A stretch of DNA of 64,000 nucleotides from the NCBI GenBank assembly GCA_951799445.1, contig OX637289.1, positions 3,884,501 to 3,948,500 of the forward strand, read 5' to 3'. This DNA is from Pseudisothecium myosuroides. Lineage: Eukaryota > Streptophyta > Bryopsida > Hypnales > Lembophyllaceae. The notes under the pieces are model-generated. The model saw only the letters and a list, made by a program, of their open reading frames with translations. It was not told the origin of the DNA and ran no database searches. Numbering within the stretch: position 1 is the stretch's first letter; the number at the start of each line of letters is the position of its first letter. Shown one piece after another: positions 48,907-59,849 of the stretch. The translations under genes were made by a program, and so were the position numbers.

Positions 48907-49551
48907 ATGGGGGAAAGCAACCCAATGATTTCCGTGAGCTTGGGCAAGGAGAAGGATATCGTTGGTGGCCAAGCTATTGCGGAGCAAGATGTGTTCCATT
49001 GCAACATTTGCATGGACTACCCCACCAATGCAATCCTCACCCATTGTGGCCACTTGTTTTGTTGGTCATGCATTCACCAATGGTTAGAAACTAATAAGAT
49101 GAAGCCGTGCCCGGTGTGCAAATTCTTGCTTTTCTTGAGATCAGATGATGAAAAGATTATGAATGTTGCCCAAGCTGTGGCCGAACAACATGAATTCCGT
49201 TGCAACATTTGCATGGAACACGCCACCAATTCAGTCCTCACCACATGCGGCCACTTGTTTTGTTGGTCGTGCCTTTACAATTGGCTACAAAACAAACAGA
49301 AGCCATGTCCGATGTGCAAGCTTATGGTGAAAAGGTGCAACATCATTCCTTTTTATGGATGCCAAGAAGGATCAAGTTCCAAATCAAGCGATGATTCAAC
49401 ACCTTCCCGCCCTAGTGCTCCATTGACGCATATACAAGCAACCCAATTTGGTAGAGACTTTGATAGCGAATCCGATGTTGAAGAGATTGATGCAAGGGAG
49501 TACAATAGAGCGTTGCAAGCAAGGAGATTATGTAGGCAAATGCGTAGATAA
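48907..49551 (+). CDS. RMA/RNF5-like protein with two tandem RING fingers, 214 aa
   Basis: Intact single-exon ORF. The frame is open upstream to a GTG at 48892, but ATG 48907 (context cacccATGG) is the first Met. RING 1 has Cys32/35/47, His49, Cys52/55/68/71. RING 2 has Cys99/102/114, His116, Cys119/122/134/137. Each has the full C3HC4 set and the HLFCWSC core. The second is followed by NIIPFYG, the family signature. The repeat includes the lead-in (QAIAEQ / QAVAEQ), giving a 67-residue internal duplication. The acidic, Ser-rich tail (residues 150-214) has no membrane anchor. Ubiquitin ligase activity is inferred from the family; one RING is usual, so two is odd. It lies inside an insertion absent from the paralogous locus. 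Confidence 0.88.
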   Translation: MGESNPMISVSLGKEKDIVGGQAIAEQDVFHCNICMDYPTNAILTHCGHLFCWSCIHQWLETNKMKPCPVCKFLLFLRSDDEKIMNVAQAVAEQHEFRCNICMEHATNSVLTTCGHLFCWSCLYNWLQNKQKPCPMCKLMVKRCNIIPFYGCQEGSSSKSSDDSTPSRPSAPLTHIQATQFGRDFDSESDVEEIDAREYNRALQARRLCRQMRR

Positions 49552-50884
49552 AGTTGTGCAACTAATGAACGCCTCCAAACCTATCAATGAATGATTTTAT
49601 TAGCTAGTCACGTGGTGCCAAAACTCTTGATAATTATACAGATGCTTTGTGCAAAAACTACAGCATGTCATTGATGAGGATATGTTATGAATTTTTTGTG
49701 GTCAACAACGGTTTAGTTGGTTGGTTAGAAATAGTCAACTTGCAAAATGCATTAGAATCCTTCTAAATTTGGACTAAAAGGCCCATCACTTATTGCCAAT
49801 TTGTTATTTGCTTTGTGAGTGAATGTGGCTTCTATAGTGAGAAATTTAAATGCTTTTTGAGTGAATGAGATGAAAAGCCAAATTTTTTACCCATCATTTT
49901 TATTTTAATGTGCAAATGTACAAATAGTTATGTTCCAACTTCCCCAAAGCCATGATTCACTAAATCATTTTTTTATAGATTACCATTTTTGAATTTAGAA
50001 GTTTGAAATCTTATAAATATGGTTCTAATCTAAGGTTTTAGAAATTTAGAAATTTACAAAAATGTCAATCTACAAATGAATCAAGATGTTCAAAATCTGT
50101 AGAGACTATTAAATTTATAAAGTGTTTTTGTAAAATATTGTAAAGCTTCACATTGAAGACTAATTGAATGTCAATTTAATATTTGAAATTGACGATATGC
50201 AATCATGTGTCCAAAAACTCAAATCAATTAAAAAAAAACTAAAAATATTTAAAAATTCTAATGAATATATCAATCCAAATTTTGCAAGTTTACAAATTAT
50301 CAATGTAAATAATCATTTTCATTTATTAACAATGTCCCTTGAAGCTAGACCATGACTAAAGAAATATAGAATTAGTATTGGTGGTCAAATCTAACAAAAA
50401 CCTTTTAGGTTGATTTAACCCCAAAGTTAACCAACCAAGAGCATAGAAGATTATAAATTTGCAAACACAATGAGAGATATTTGGAAAAAGTACATATTTG
50501 TAGATTAAAACTTTTCAAATCCTTAGTTGACAAAATTGTAAGTAAATAAACTAAATTAAATTTTTTTGTCATTTTCAATTTGCAAATCTAAGAGCCAAGA
50601 GATGAAGAGATTGTAAATTGTATAGCCTACAAACTAATAGTGTCTATTCAAATGTTAAAATCTTTAGAATTGAATTTCCAATAACTTTTTAAAAATAGGA
50701 CATTAGTGACTTCATAAAAATTAAAGACTATTTTAAGGGTAGTTAAAATATGGTAAACTTGAAATCATAACTTAAAGAATTTTAGAAATCACAACTTAAA
50801 GTAAGAACCATTTGAAATCGTTATGATGCTTATTAACCTCAAGTGTGAAGGAAGTATATAGGGGTAAGAAACTTTGAACCATGA
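49552..50884. other. AT-rich spacer
   Basis: 3' flank of the double-RING gene. No gene, clear repeat or terminator-like signal that I can support. Confidence 0.5.
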
Positions 50885-51520
50885 TTTTTTCTACTATAAT
50901 AAATACCTATGGAGATATTTACAAAGTATTTTGGTATATTTTGTATTTTACATGATTTTTCATTATTTTTTTATTTAAAATCACAACTGACTAGTGTTTT
51001 CAAAGTTTCATTAACACCTCCTTGAAATTTTAATGACTTACGAAAACATGTGATTCCATCTCTAAACCATAGATACACAAATTTTCACTCATATATACTT
51101 CGCAAAATAGGGGCTTTTGAGAAGAGGAACTTTAAATCTTAAAAAGTACACACAATTTATTTTTTAACCCCTAGAGGCCAATTGTCCGTTGAACTATCAA
51201 TTGAAAATCCGAGTAGGTTCATACAAAGTCAATTTTGGTCCAATGTTCACAAAATTTTGATGCAAGGTGTGAACACGTTACCTTTTAGTGGGAATGAAAT
51301 TTTTTTCTCCAATTGGGTGTCCAAATCAAAAGTTATATTAGCTTGATTGTTTTTGGAAGCTAGAGCAATTTAGGCATCTTTTGGATATCTTTTACAAAAT
51401 GCTCATCATCTTTTCAAATTTGGCATGTATGTAACTAATCAAATATGGCATACAATTGTCCGGAAATACAAATTTTAATTTTCAAGTGTCATTCTAAGAG
51501 GATTCAAACTTTATTAGCTA
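50885..51520. repeat. Right inverted arm around the double-RING gene
   Basis: Reverse complement of the left arm (45333-45895 plus 44518-44598). It holds TTAACCCCTAGAGGCC at 51164. Beyond 51520 the two sides no longer match. Confidence 0.8.
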
Positions 51521-52328
51521 TATTAAAACATTTTCTTCTAACTTCAAGCTCTAATATCTGGCAATCTGTGAAGTCAAAGTTCTTGAAATTTTTCTTACAT
51601 ATTTCAAATGTTTGTCTCTAACATTTTGTTGTTTGGATTGTAAATTAAAAAAAATTCTCATTGCACTAGAAATCACCCCAAAATGACAAGTGTATTGCCA
51701 ATTCACTTAACCTTCTTGCATTGTAGGGTGATTTAGAATAAGCTAGACTCCATATTTGCTTCTCAAATTTTTCAATGAGTGAACCTAACATCATATACTA
51801 ATGAATGGTGAGAATTGGAATTCTTGTGAAGAGCAAAAATTGTACTTGAAGAGGGCTCTCTGTTCAGTAGGAATGAAAAATAGTTTTATTTTTTCACTTC
51901 AAACGTTATAATCTATCAATCCACAAGTCAAATGGTCTGAAATTTGTTCCACACATTGCCTTATTTGTTTCATACACTTTTGTATGGTTGGACTTCGAAA
52001 GAAAATATTTAATTTCAAATTTTGGACAATGCATCAAAAATTGGCAGTTTTGGACTTTTCCACTCGGATCCACACTCCCTAGTCTTTATTAGTTTCTACA
52101 GCTTAGTGCTTTGAAACAAATTATTTAATCTAAATACTGCACCAGACTTGAAATTTTTGACTCACGATCATTTGAAACTTAACCTTTTTATTTGAATTGA
52201 TTAGTTTTATTTCTGCTTTTTGACATAAGAAGTTTATTCCACCTGAAAAGACTCAAATTATTATTTTGAAGTTTGAAGTCTGTACTGGTGGCAGCCGTGA
52301 CTGCCATGGCTACCATATATATCTATTG

Positions 52329-52700
52329 TAAGGTGGAAGCACCCAAAACCATCAAAATAAGGAATTCAGCATACTTGCAGGCACCATTTCAAAAAATTAA
52401 TATTTTTGTGGTGTTAGCGAGAGAAAATCATGAATTTTCAAAAAAAAAAAAGATTTTTCGGACTTGGCATGTATTTTCAGTGAATTTTCAAAGTTGTAAT
52501 CCCCTAGACCACTTGAACCATCCTGTAGGTGGACCCAAATCTGAATTCTCACAAATTCAGCACTTATCCAATCACAGTGAAGAGAAGAGAAAACTTTATG
52601 ACACATGTCAAAGACCATTCAATGGAAGTCTAGGGACGGTTTAATGTCCATATAGGAACAAAGATTAGGTACAGGGACGCTTTTGGGTGTTTCTACCTTA
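52329..52700. mobile_element. MITE with TAAGGTGGAAGCACCC ends, about 372 bp
   Basis: Inverted ends TAAGGTRGAARCACCCAAAA. Absent from block C near 12330. Target duplication unclear. The 123-codon ORF at 52273 runs through it and is not a gene. Confidence 0.65.
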
Positions 52701-52755
52701 GTGATTGTTAACCAGGTGATGAACAGACTGAGAGCTTCTCATTTATATAATTGTA

Positions 52756-53153
52756 GGGGAGGCAACCCATTCTTGATCAACCCCCCTCCATTGTGGCTAT
52801 GTGTACTGTTCTCTTTCCGTGAACAGTGATTCATTGTGGTACGATTTCCAACACAGTTGTGGCTCATAATGATTGGCCACAAGACTCTCAATATTGTAAC
52901 CACCCCTTGTCAATTTTGTTTTCAGCCCATGGTCGGAAATAGCAAGCCCCATATCACCAGTATGGAAAAAACAGAATCTTTTGCTGAAAAATTCATAGTA
53001 ATTATATTTTGAGAAAAAAAAATCTAGAAAATTATGGAAACTTTCCGAACTCTATTTCTGCACATAGGATAATTTCCCACCGAAGAAACCCACCCTCCAA
53101 ATATGTGTAATTCCTTATTTGATTGGAAATGGGTTGCCTCCCCTAAGACATTT
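52756..53153. mobile_element. MITE with GGGGAGGCAACCCATT ends, 398 bp
   Basis: Flanked by TA (52754-52755, 53154-53155). Block C reads ATTGTAAGACATT without it (about 12380). The TA target suggests Tc1/mariner ancestry. Confidence 0.85.
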
Positions 53154-53231
53154 TTAGTTCTAATATTGAACAATATCTTTCATATTTCATAGATTGAATT
53201 TCACTGGTGATACTGTTTGATAAATCCGTAA

Positions 53232-53648
53232 GAGCATCGCCACCCATTCACGGCCAAGCTCTCGGCCGGGGGTTTGGGCGGGGCCGGGAGGAAAAAATGA
53301 GCCACCCATTCACGGGAAAGCTCCAAAAAGAGACCGGTTACGGGAAATTTCCCTCTCCAAACAATAGGAGAGCGTCCCCACCACCCGACCCGCCTTGCAT
53401 TGACTTTGCAATAACTTTGCAATATCTTGTCAGATTTCTCAATTTTGGGGCTATTTCTTATACTTTTTTAATAAACCCACATGTTGATTGGTTCTTTACA
53501 ATGACAAAGCATTAATGTTTGTAATTGACTCCTTTTGGCATGTCTTCTTTGCCATGAATGGGTGGCGGATGGAAGCGGCCCGGCTTCTTCCGTGCCCGGG
53601 CTACCCCATTCCCCGAGCCGTTTTGGCCGTGAATGGGTGGCGATGCTC
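53232..53648. mobile_element. PIF/Harbinger-like MITE, 417 bp, GC-rich
   Basis: GAGCATCGCCACCCATTCAC and inverse, with TAA duplication (53229-53231, 53649-53651). Block C has the empty CTGTAAGGCTGTA at 12465. Much GC-richer than its surroundings, which suggests a recent arrival. Confidence 0.9.
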
Positions 53649-54185
53649 TAAGGCTGTAAAATGTCTGGTTTTTGACCACTGAATGAATTGCATGCATTCT
53701 TGGAGATGGGTTTGCAAAGGCCTGTGTTGGCCCCCCTGCAAGTTATAATCAAAACGAGCAAAATCAGTATCATGCCAATTGTGCTCTCTATTTTGTGGTT
53801 TGAGAGGTCCGTCAATGGTAGAGCTTATAGTTGTGCAATGAGCCTCCTGCGGAGGCCGTCCCCCCCCATTTTACCCCTGGGGAAAACGTAGGAAATTTTT
53901 ATTTGCAAGGCATGATATTATTTGCAAATTCTGAGTTCATATTTGCAATCAGAGGCCCCAAATTAGCTAGAAGAGGTCTAGAACATACCCTGAAGACAGC
54001 ACAGAATAGGAGGTAGGTTTTTTTACATTGACCCCTGGCTTTACCTCCACAAGAGGCTCGTTGCACAACTATAAGCTCAACCTCTGTCAACATGACATTA
54101 TCCACCAACATTAGTAGCTTGGGGTCCTTGAGATTCATGGAGAAACAGGTAATTTATGCACTAAATAATATGGAGAGAATAACTA

Positions 54186-54444
54186 TACTGAATAGGGAAA
54201 TTAGGTTGCCTCGCACTAATATCTCAACATTCTACACTATATCGATATCACAATTACTGTAGAAGGATGCAATGATGTGGAAAACCTGTATGCTGCATGG
54301 GTTGGTGTACTGATTCATGGCTCTGGATTAGAAAATGACTTGCTCCTCCATCTGGACAAGCAATGAGTCATGAAATAACATGAGGTAATTTCTCTGTGGT
54401 AAGGCAACCTAATTGTCAAGACAACCCAATTTCACTATTTAGTG
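54186..54444. mobile_element. MITE with YACTRAATAG ends, 259 bp
   Basis: Same family as 21307-21558. TA on both sides (54184-54185, 54445-54446). Block C reads ATCTAGTTGG continuously near 17661. Confidence 0.8.
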
Positions 54445-55454
54445 TAGTTGAGAAGACCATTCACATTGGTGTCAACACTTTGACTTCATTGAAAAGACTC
54501 GTCTCTCCTGCTCATTGACTAACTTAGTGCATGATGTTGGGCCTTAATTATTATGCATCACTTGTTCATTACATTTTCAGCTTTTTACCATTGTTTTGCC
54601 TCTTTTTTTTTTAATTCAATGGCATTTGCTTTCTTGAAACACGTGGACAAATTCCATTGATCAAGGACAGAGTACACAGCACCAGAGGACCACATCCTCG
54701 ACGAAGATTTTTTCATTTCCTAGACATTTTCGAAATAGTGGAACCTTTTGACTTGCAGAATAATGTTATGAAAATCCTAGTTCCTCCTTCAGTGGTTGTC
54801 ATGGAAGCAGGTGCGTGAGAGGTACACTCAATGTATGGTAGGAGGCTGTAAAACGGAGCAGGCATTAAGAATGGACCCTATAAATGACTGTGAAATGGAC
54901 ATGAGTTGGTTCTGAAATTGACTAGAATAGTCATTGAATGAATTAAGAAAAAAAACATTATTAATTGCAAGAGTCAATCATTCTCTTTGCTTTTCCCATT
55001 TTTATTTAGAATTGCAAGTGAACCGTTTATAAAACTAAGACCTAGGGTCACAAATAGGGACCTACAACCCAACTCATTTGAAAATTCATAAGTAATTCAA
55101 AAATGCTAGGAAAAATACAAAACCACTTGGGTTAGATTCTTCATCAATTTTTTTATGTCTGAAAAATGAGGTAAAAATATTGCCGTCCAAGGAAATACAT
55201 GAAAAAGGCGGACCAGCCCTTAGATGTTCCATTTCTGAGCCTCCTACCTTATTCCTTATATAATCGTATGTTTGAGTGAACATTGAGCAAAAAAGTATTA
55301 TTTGTGAATGTACAGTGCAAAGTATAAAGAAGAAGGGTGAAATGTGAATTTCATTGAATCGGCAATATTCTACAAGTCAAAAATTGTGACATGTATCTTT
55401 AGAAAGGTTTGATTTCAAGCCACAAATTAGGATAGGCTTACATTTTGGTTTTAA

Positions 55455-56379
55455 CCCCTAAAGTACCAAAGTCCCCTCGGGGGACACTTCAGATTTCGGG
55501 CAGGCCCGTGTGGCCTCAAATTTTGATCTGATTTTTTGAAACTTTTTTTGAAGATAGGGAATCACATTAGCTTTCTAAAAATATAATATATTTTTCAATC
55601 GGTACCCGGGAGCAAAAGTTATGCCATCCTAAAGCAAAAAAGCAGTTCGGCAGGCAGAAAAAAAAAAACACAAAAAAAAGTTTTTTATTTTTTTTATTTT
55701 TTTCCCTCAAAGATCATGTTTTTGTCTACATCTGAAGCTTTGATTCATTCTATTTGGACTAATAATGAGAAAGTTATGGACAATCTTGTTTTTCGGGCAA
55801 TTTAAGCATCTTCAAAAAAACTAACTTATAGAATTCATTTTTGAATGCAATTTTCAAATTTTTTCAATTTTTTTTTTTTGACAAGGTCAAGTTCGTTTGC
55901 AAGAACAATCCCACTATTGGGATTATGTTGTTTTAATTCCACCTAAGAGCTATTAACAATTTAGTATTTCGTTCAATTTTGGACCTACTTCTATTTAACA
56001 ATTCTTTTATATGTGAAAATCAAGGTTTGACATTCTAAAATTTTTTTCCCCGACTCCTTTTTCCCCGACCGTTCAAGATAAAAAATTACAACTTTTTATG
56101 GTGTAGTGCAAAAAAAATCCACAAATGGCCGTCAAAGTCATCTGAAATTGCAGGAAACAGTTCAAAAAAACTTTTTTTTCCAACTTCGAATGCTAATATC
56201 TTCTAATCAGAACGGTCAAATGTCTTGAAATTTTTACCACATAATCTGAGACAAGTGAAGTACAAGATCCTATGGTTAGATTCTAAAAAAAAAGTTTTTT
56301 TGGATTTAGGGAGTGATCGCAGCAGAAATGGCAGTTTTCAGTGGTTCCTGAGCCAGAAAATGCCTTGGTATTTTAGGGG
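55455..56379. mobile_element. TTAA element T11 (subtype I, inverted), 925 bp
   Basis: TTAA at 55451-55454 and 56380-56383. Matches inverted T1. Its right TTAA is shared with T12. Confidence 0.85.
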
Positions 56380-56383
56380 TTAA

Positions 56384-57240
56384 CCCTTAAAGTTTCTTGA
56401 CTATGTTCTCACCAAAAATGCTCCAAAACTGCCATTTCTAGTACAAGTACCAAATTTTTGAAAAATATCATTTTTGGACACATATAACTGTAGGATCTTG
56501 TAGTACTACGGTTTGAGAATATGTGGAAAAAATTTCAGAAATTTCCATTGTATAGATTGAAAGATATCTGCGTTTGAAGTGGCAAAAGTCCTTTTTTTGG
56601 CCCTGCAAAAAATCGGACAGCTGCACTCTACAAGATCAATTTATTATGAAAAAATTTCCAAAATGGTTGTGCTTTTTTAGACTCATTCTTCAAGGCAAGT
56701 TGGCTACAAGCTTGAAAATTTTTAGATTATTTGGAATTGTACGACATATAGGAAAAAAATAGGAAGTAGGAAGAAGTAGAGAATGGTTCAAAACACTAAA
56801 TTGTTAAGAAGTTAATTATGGAATTGAAAAATGCCAATCCCAATGGTTGCAATAAACGACTTCAAAGTTTATTTTAGAGTAGACAATCCATAACTGCCCA
56901 CAAACTAAAAATCCTCATAACGTTTGATTCATTAATCAAAATGGAATGATTCAAAGCTTCCCACGAATATATAAATCTAATAAATCAATTTCAAATTTTT
57001 ATTTTTGAAAGAAGTGATTTTTCTGATCTGCCCGGACTGCCCGAGTTGAGAAACAAACAACGTATTAGGCGATAACTTTTGACTCGTATTTCCAAATGTC
57101 ATAAAATTTGGTGCATATGAAAGATATTCCTTGTCCCCACCTTCTATAAGAATTTCAGCCCAAAATATGCAAATATCTAGTCACACGTGCCTGCCCAAAA
57201 TTTCTATGTTGCCAAAAAACGCATGTTGGTCCTTTAGGGG
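56384..57240. mobile_element. TTAA element T12 (subtype III), 857 bp
   Basis: Directly follows T11 on the same TTAA and ends at TTAA 57241-57244. Confidence 0.85.
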
Positions 57241-57244
57241 TTAA

Positions 57245-59014
57245 GCAACACAACTTGAACCACGCCAAAGTAATGGAAAATCATCAATTTCACAAAATTG
57301 GCATTAAGTGTGTTTCACATAAGATTTGTATGTATACTATGCCTATTATGTATTGTGCTTGTGACTATGTCTTTTTCTTATGTTATTAACTTATTTTTTT
57401 GCCAAAAAAATTGCATATTGGATTACTTATATCATAGGCATAGGGTGGTTGCAAGTTAGACCAGCCATTTTGGGGAGCATTTTGCCAAAAATTGGATTTC
57501 AAGCCCTAAGTAAAAAGAGTACTTTGTAGTGGAACAGTCTCAACCATTGATTTTAAAACAATTGACAGCTAAAAGTACCACTGCAAGTGCTATAGACTAC
57601 TTGCAAGTACTGAAACAACTTATGTAAAAAAAAGACAGTCTATCACAAAAAATAGATACAATGAGGTATAAATTAATAATAAATTAAAAATCATGAATAA
57701 AAAAAAATTAAAAATTGGCAATTTGTGAGGACTTGATGTTGATCAAATTTCTTAAAAAAAATGAAGTTGAAACCATCTTCAATGTTTAGATATGCATGCG
57801 CAAAAGAGCCCTATTTGCTAAATCATGGAGGACATAAAATAATCTATTTTCAGATATTCTTTTATAGGCACAAGCCCCCCTTAGATGCCCTCCTATTTTA
57901 GGAGTAGACCACAAAAGTTTCAGCTTTAAATCATTAATTTTGGGTACTCCCTAGTACTAAACCCTCCTAAGCCTCAAAGTGTGACAATTTAGCAAAATTG
58001 ACTTTTAAATGTAAAATGATTTTTACTAATTTAAAAAAAATAAAATATATGATTAGAATCAAGTTAGCCATCTTCAATAAAAATTTCAAATTCATCATAT
58101 TCATGCTTCAAAAGCTATAGCAAATGACAACTCCATCACTCTTAATGTGACACAAAATAGTATCTTTTTTTTTGCAATCACTCCATACATTAACTTTGAA
58201 AAGGATAAATCTTGTAGTGCACTTGTAATGATGATGGCTCTCTATATCCTAGTTTGGCAAAGTTATTGATATCTATATATTCAATTTGGATACTTAACTA
58301 TATCTTGAAATCCATATGCATGCATCAAATTTTTTTTATTTTGGAGTCTATTCAACTATTATTTTACAATTGATATTTTCCTATATTTTTCTACTTCTAC
58401 TTTTTAGCCCATTTTCCTACTTCCTATAGTATTTGAGGCATTTAAACATATTTTTAAGGATGATTGCAAGAAACACCTATCTTAATTCGCATAACATGTT
58501 CATTGCAGAATTGATTTTGTGCCATTAATTATATTGCAAAAATTATTGAACGAATATAAAATTTTGAAGCAAGCTTCTTATAGCAATAAAAAATGTACTT
58601 GAATTACTTCAATTTTTTTCAAAATTAATTCAATAGATGAGATTGAGATTCAAATATATATCACACATATGATTTTGGTGGTTTTTAGTAGTATCAAACA
58701 ATACTTTTTTGAAAAGTTACATTGTTAGATTGGTAGGCTAGCTTTTCTAATAGAAATACACCTTTTTAAAAGAGGAATTTCCAAAAACATGTTCTAAGTG
58801 TGTTTTGCGTTGGTCTAAAGTGTGTTATATTCAAATTGAATTTATATTGAATTAAAAATGTTTTTTTAGTTGTAGCTTTGATCATCTTCTTTTTTTTCTT
58901 AATTGGCAACAATGGCCACTTTTAAAATAATTATGGCTCAAAATAGTATTTAGGGTATACAAAAAGACTCAATAGTACTGGTGGAGGCTTGCAATGCCTC
59001 CAAAGTGCCAATAC
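57245..59014. other. Gene-free AT-rich stretch
   Basis: Fragments of family F internal sequence (57720-58160) and a possible F end at 58458. No gene is seen. Confidence 0.5.
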
Positions 59015-59018
59015 AAAT

Positions 59019-59481
59019 ATGGGCAATTTCATTAAAATGGCGATATTATTTTAAAATGGCATGAAAACATTTTAGAACGACCATTCTAAATCTATACTTG
59101 CTCTAAATGGTTGAGAGCGGTTGTTTTGAAATCTATATATGTTATAGATGGTATATACTATAGAAACTGTCTATGATTATAGGATATATATCTATATATA
59201 TCTATATATCTATATATCTATATCTATCTATATCTATATCTATATCTATATATCTATATATCTATATATCTATATATCTATATCTATATCTATATATATT
59301 ACAAATATCCATATTATAGGTGTTTATGATACATACACCTTCTATAGTGTGTGGTATCTATATTATAAGTACCTATATTGTAGGCTCAATGCTCACAAGC
59401 TCGCATTCTTGGGCTCACATACTAGTACCGTTGCTGTCAAAGTGGCACTTGGAATACCACCATTTTAATGAAATTGCCCAT
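59019..59481. mobile_element. M1 MITE containing a microsatellite, 463 bp
   Basis: Ends ATGGGCAATTTC and inverse, with 4-bp duplication AAAT (59015-59018, 59482-59485). The interior has expanded through a TATATC/TATC microsatellite at 59182-59299. Confidence 0.85.
59182..59299. repeat. (TATATATC/TATATC) microsatellite
   Basis: Uninterrupted mixture of ATATATCT and ATATCT units. The Tyr/Ile-repeat ORF across it is not a gene. Confidence 0.95.
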
Positions 59482-59632
59482 AAATAAAAAAAAGCTCCAA
59501 GTCATATAGATTCTTCCATTCTTGTCCTTTTTTTAGACTATGCCTTGTATAGATGTACAAATTATATACTATAGATTACTATAATGTATTATATAGTAGT
59601 TGTAATAAAGTGGTATGCTTCAAAAAATTGAT

Positions 59633-59843
59633 AGGGAATTTTGTTAAATTGGCGTTGTTCTACACGCCATTTTCAAACTACCTTGTCTAAACCATAAAAG
59701 TGACATCTAGAACTAGTATAGATTTCAGACCGCGCAATTTAAACTATAAAAGTTCCATTTAGGACAAGAATAGATTTCAAACCACGCGGACTAGACCATA
59801 AAAGTTTTAAAGTTGTAGAATGGCACCATTTTAACAAAATTCC
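59633..59843. mobile_element. Diverged M1 MITE, 211 bp
   Basis: Ends AGGGAATTTTGTTAAA and its imperfect inverse. The interior has CTAGA and CAGACCGCGCA phrases typical of M1. No clear target duplication. Confidence 0.6.
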
Positions 59844-59849
59844 TCACAT

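Larger units (their letters stand above)
44164..52066. mobile_element. Gene-bearing insertion of about 7.9 kb with inverted arms
   Basis: Block C reads ...AGAACCTCAGATCCACAGTG without interruption at 11094-11113. In block D the left part (AAAACCTTAGA, 44153) and right part (GATCCACACTCC, 52067) are separated by 7.9 kb. Inside, about 44518-45895 (minus an inserted family F element) is inverted relative to about 50885-51520. The arms enclose about 5 kb holding the double-RING gene. The arms contain TTAACCCCTAGAGGCC, a variant TTAA-family end, at 45605 and 51164. No matching terminal repeat was found at the outermost ends, so it may be a transposon, a composite, or an inverted duplication. Confidence 0.65.
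39490..55320. repeat. Segmental duplication block D (pairs with block C)
   Basis: Discontinuous similarity to 9690-14741 and to pieces up to 19370, expanded by insertions at 39607, 41347-44075, 44164, 52329, 52756, 53232 and 54186. Confidence 0.85.

Noticed and set aside
52273..52644. 123-codon ORF with a hydrophobic start
   Set aside because: It begins in block D spacer and runs into a MITE that block C lacks, so the frame is accidental.
59148..59468. 106-codon Tyr/Ile-repeat ORF
   Set aside because: It translates a TATATC microsatellite.
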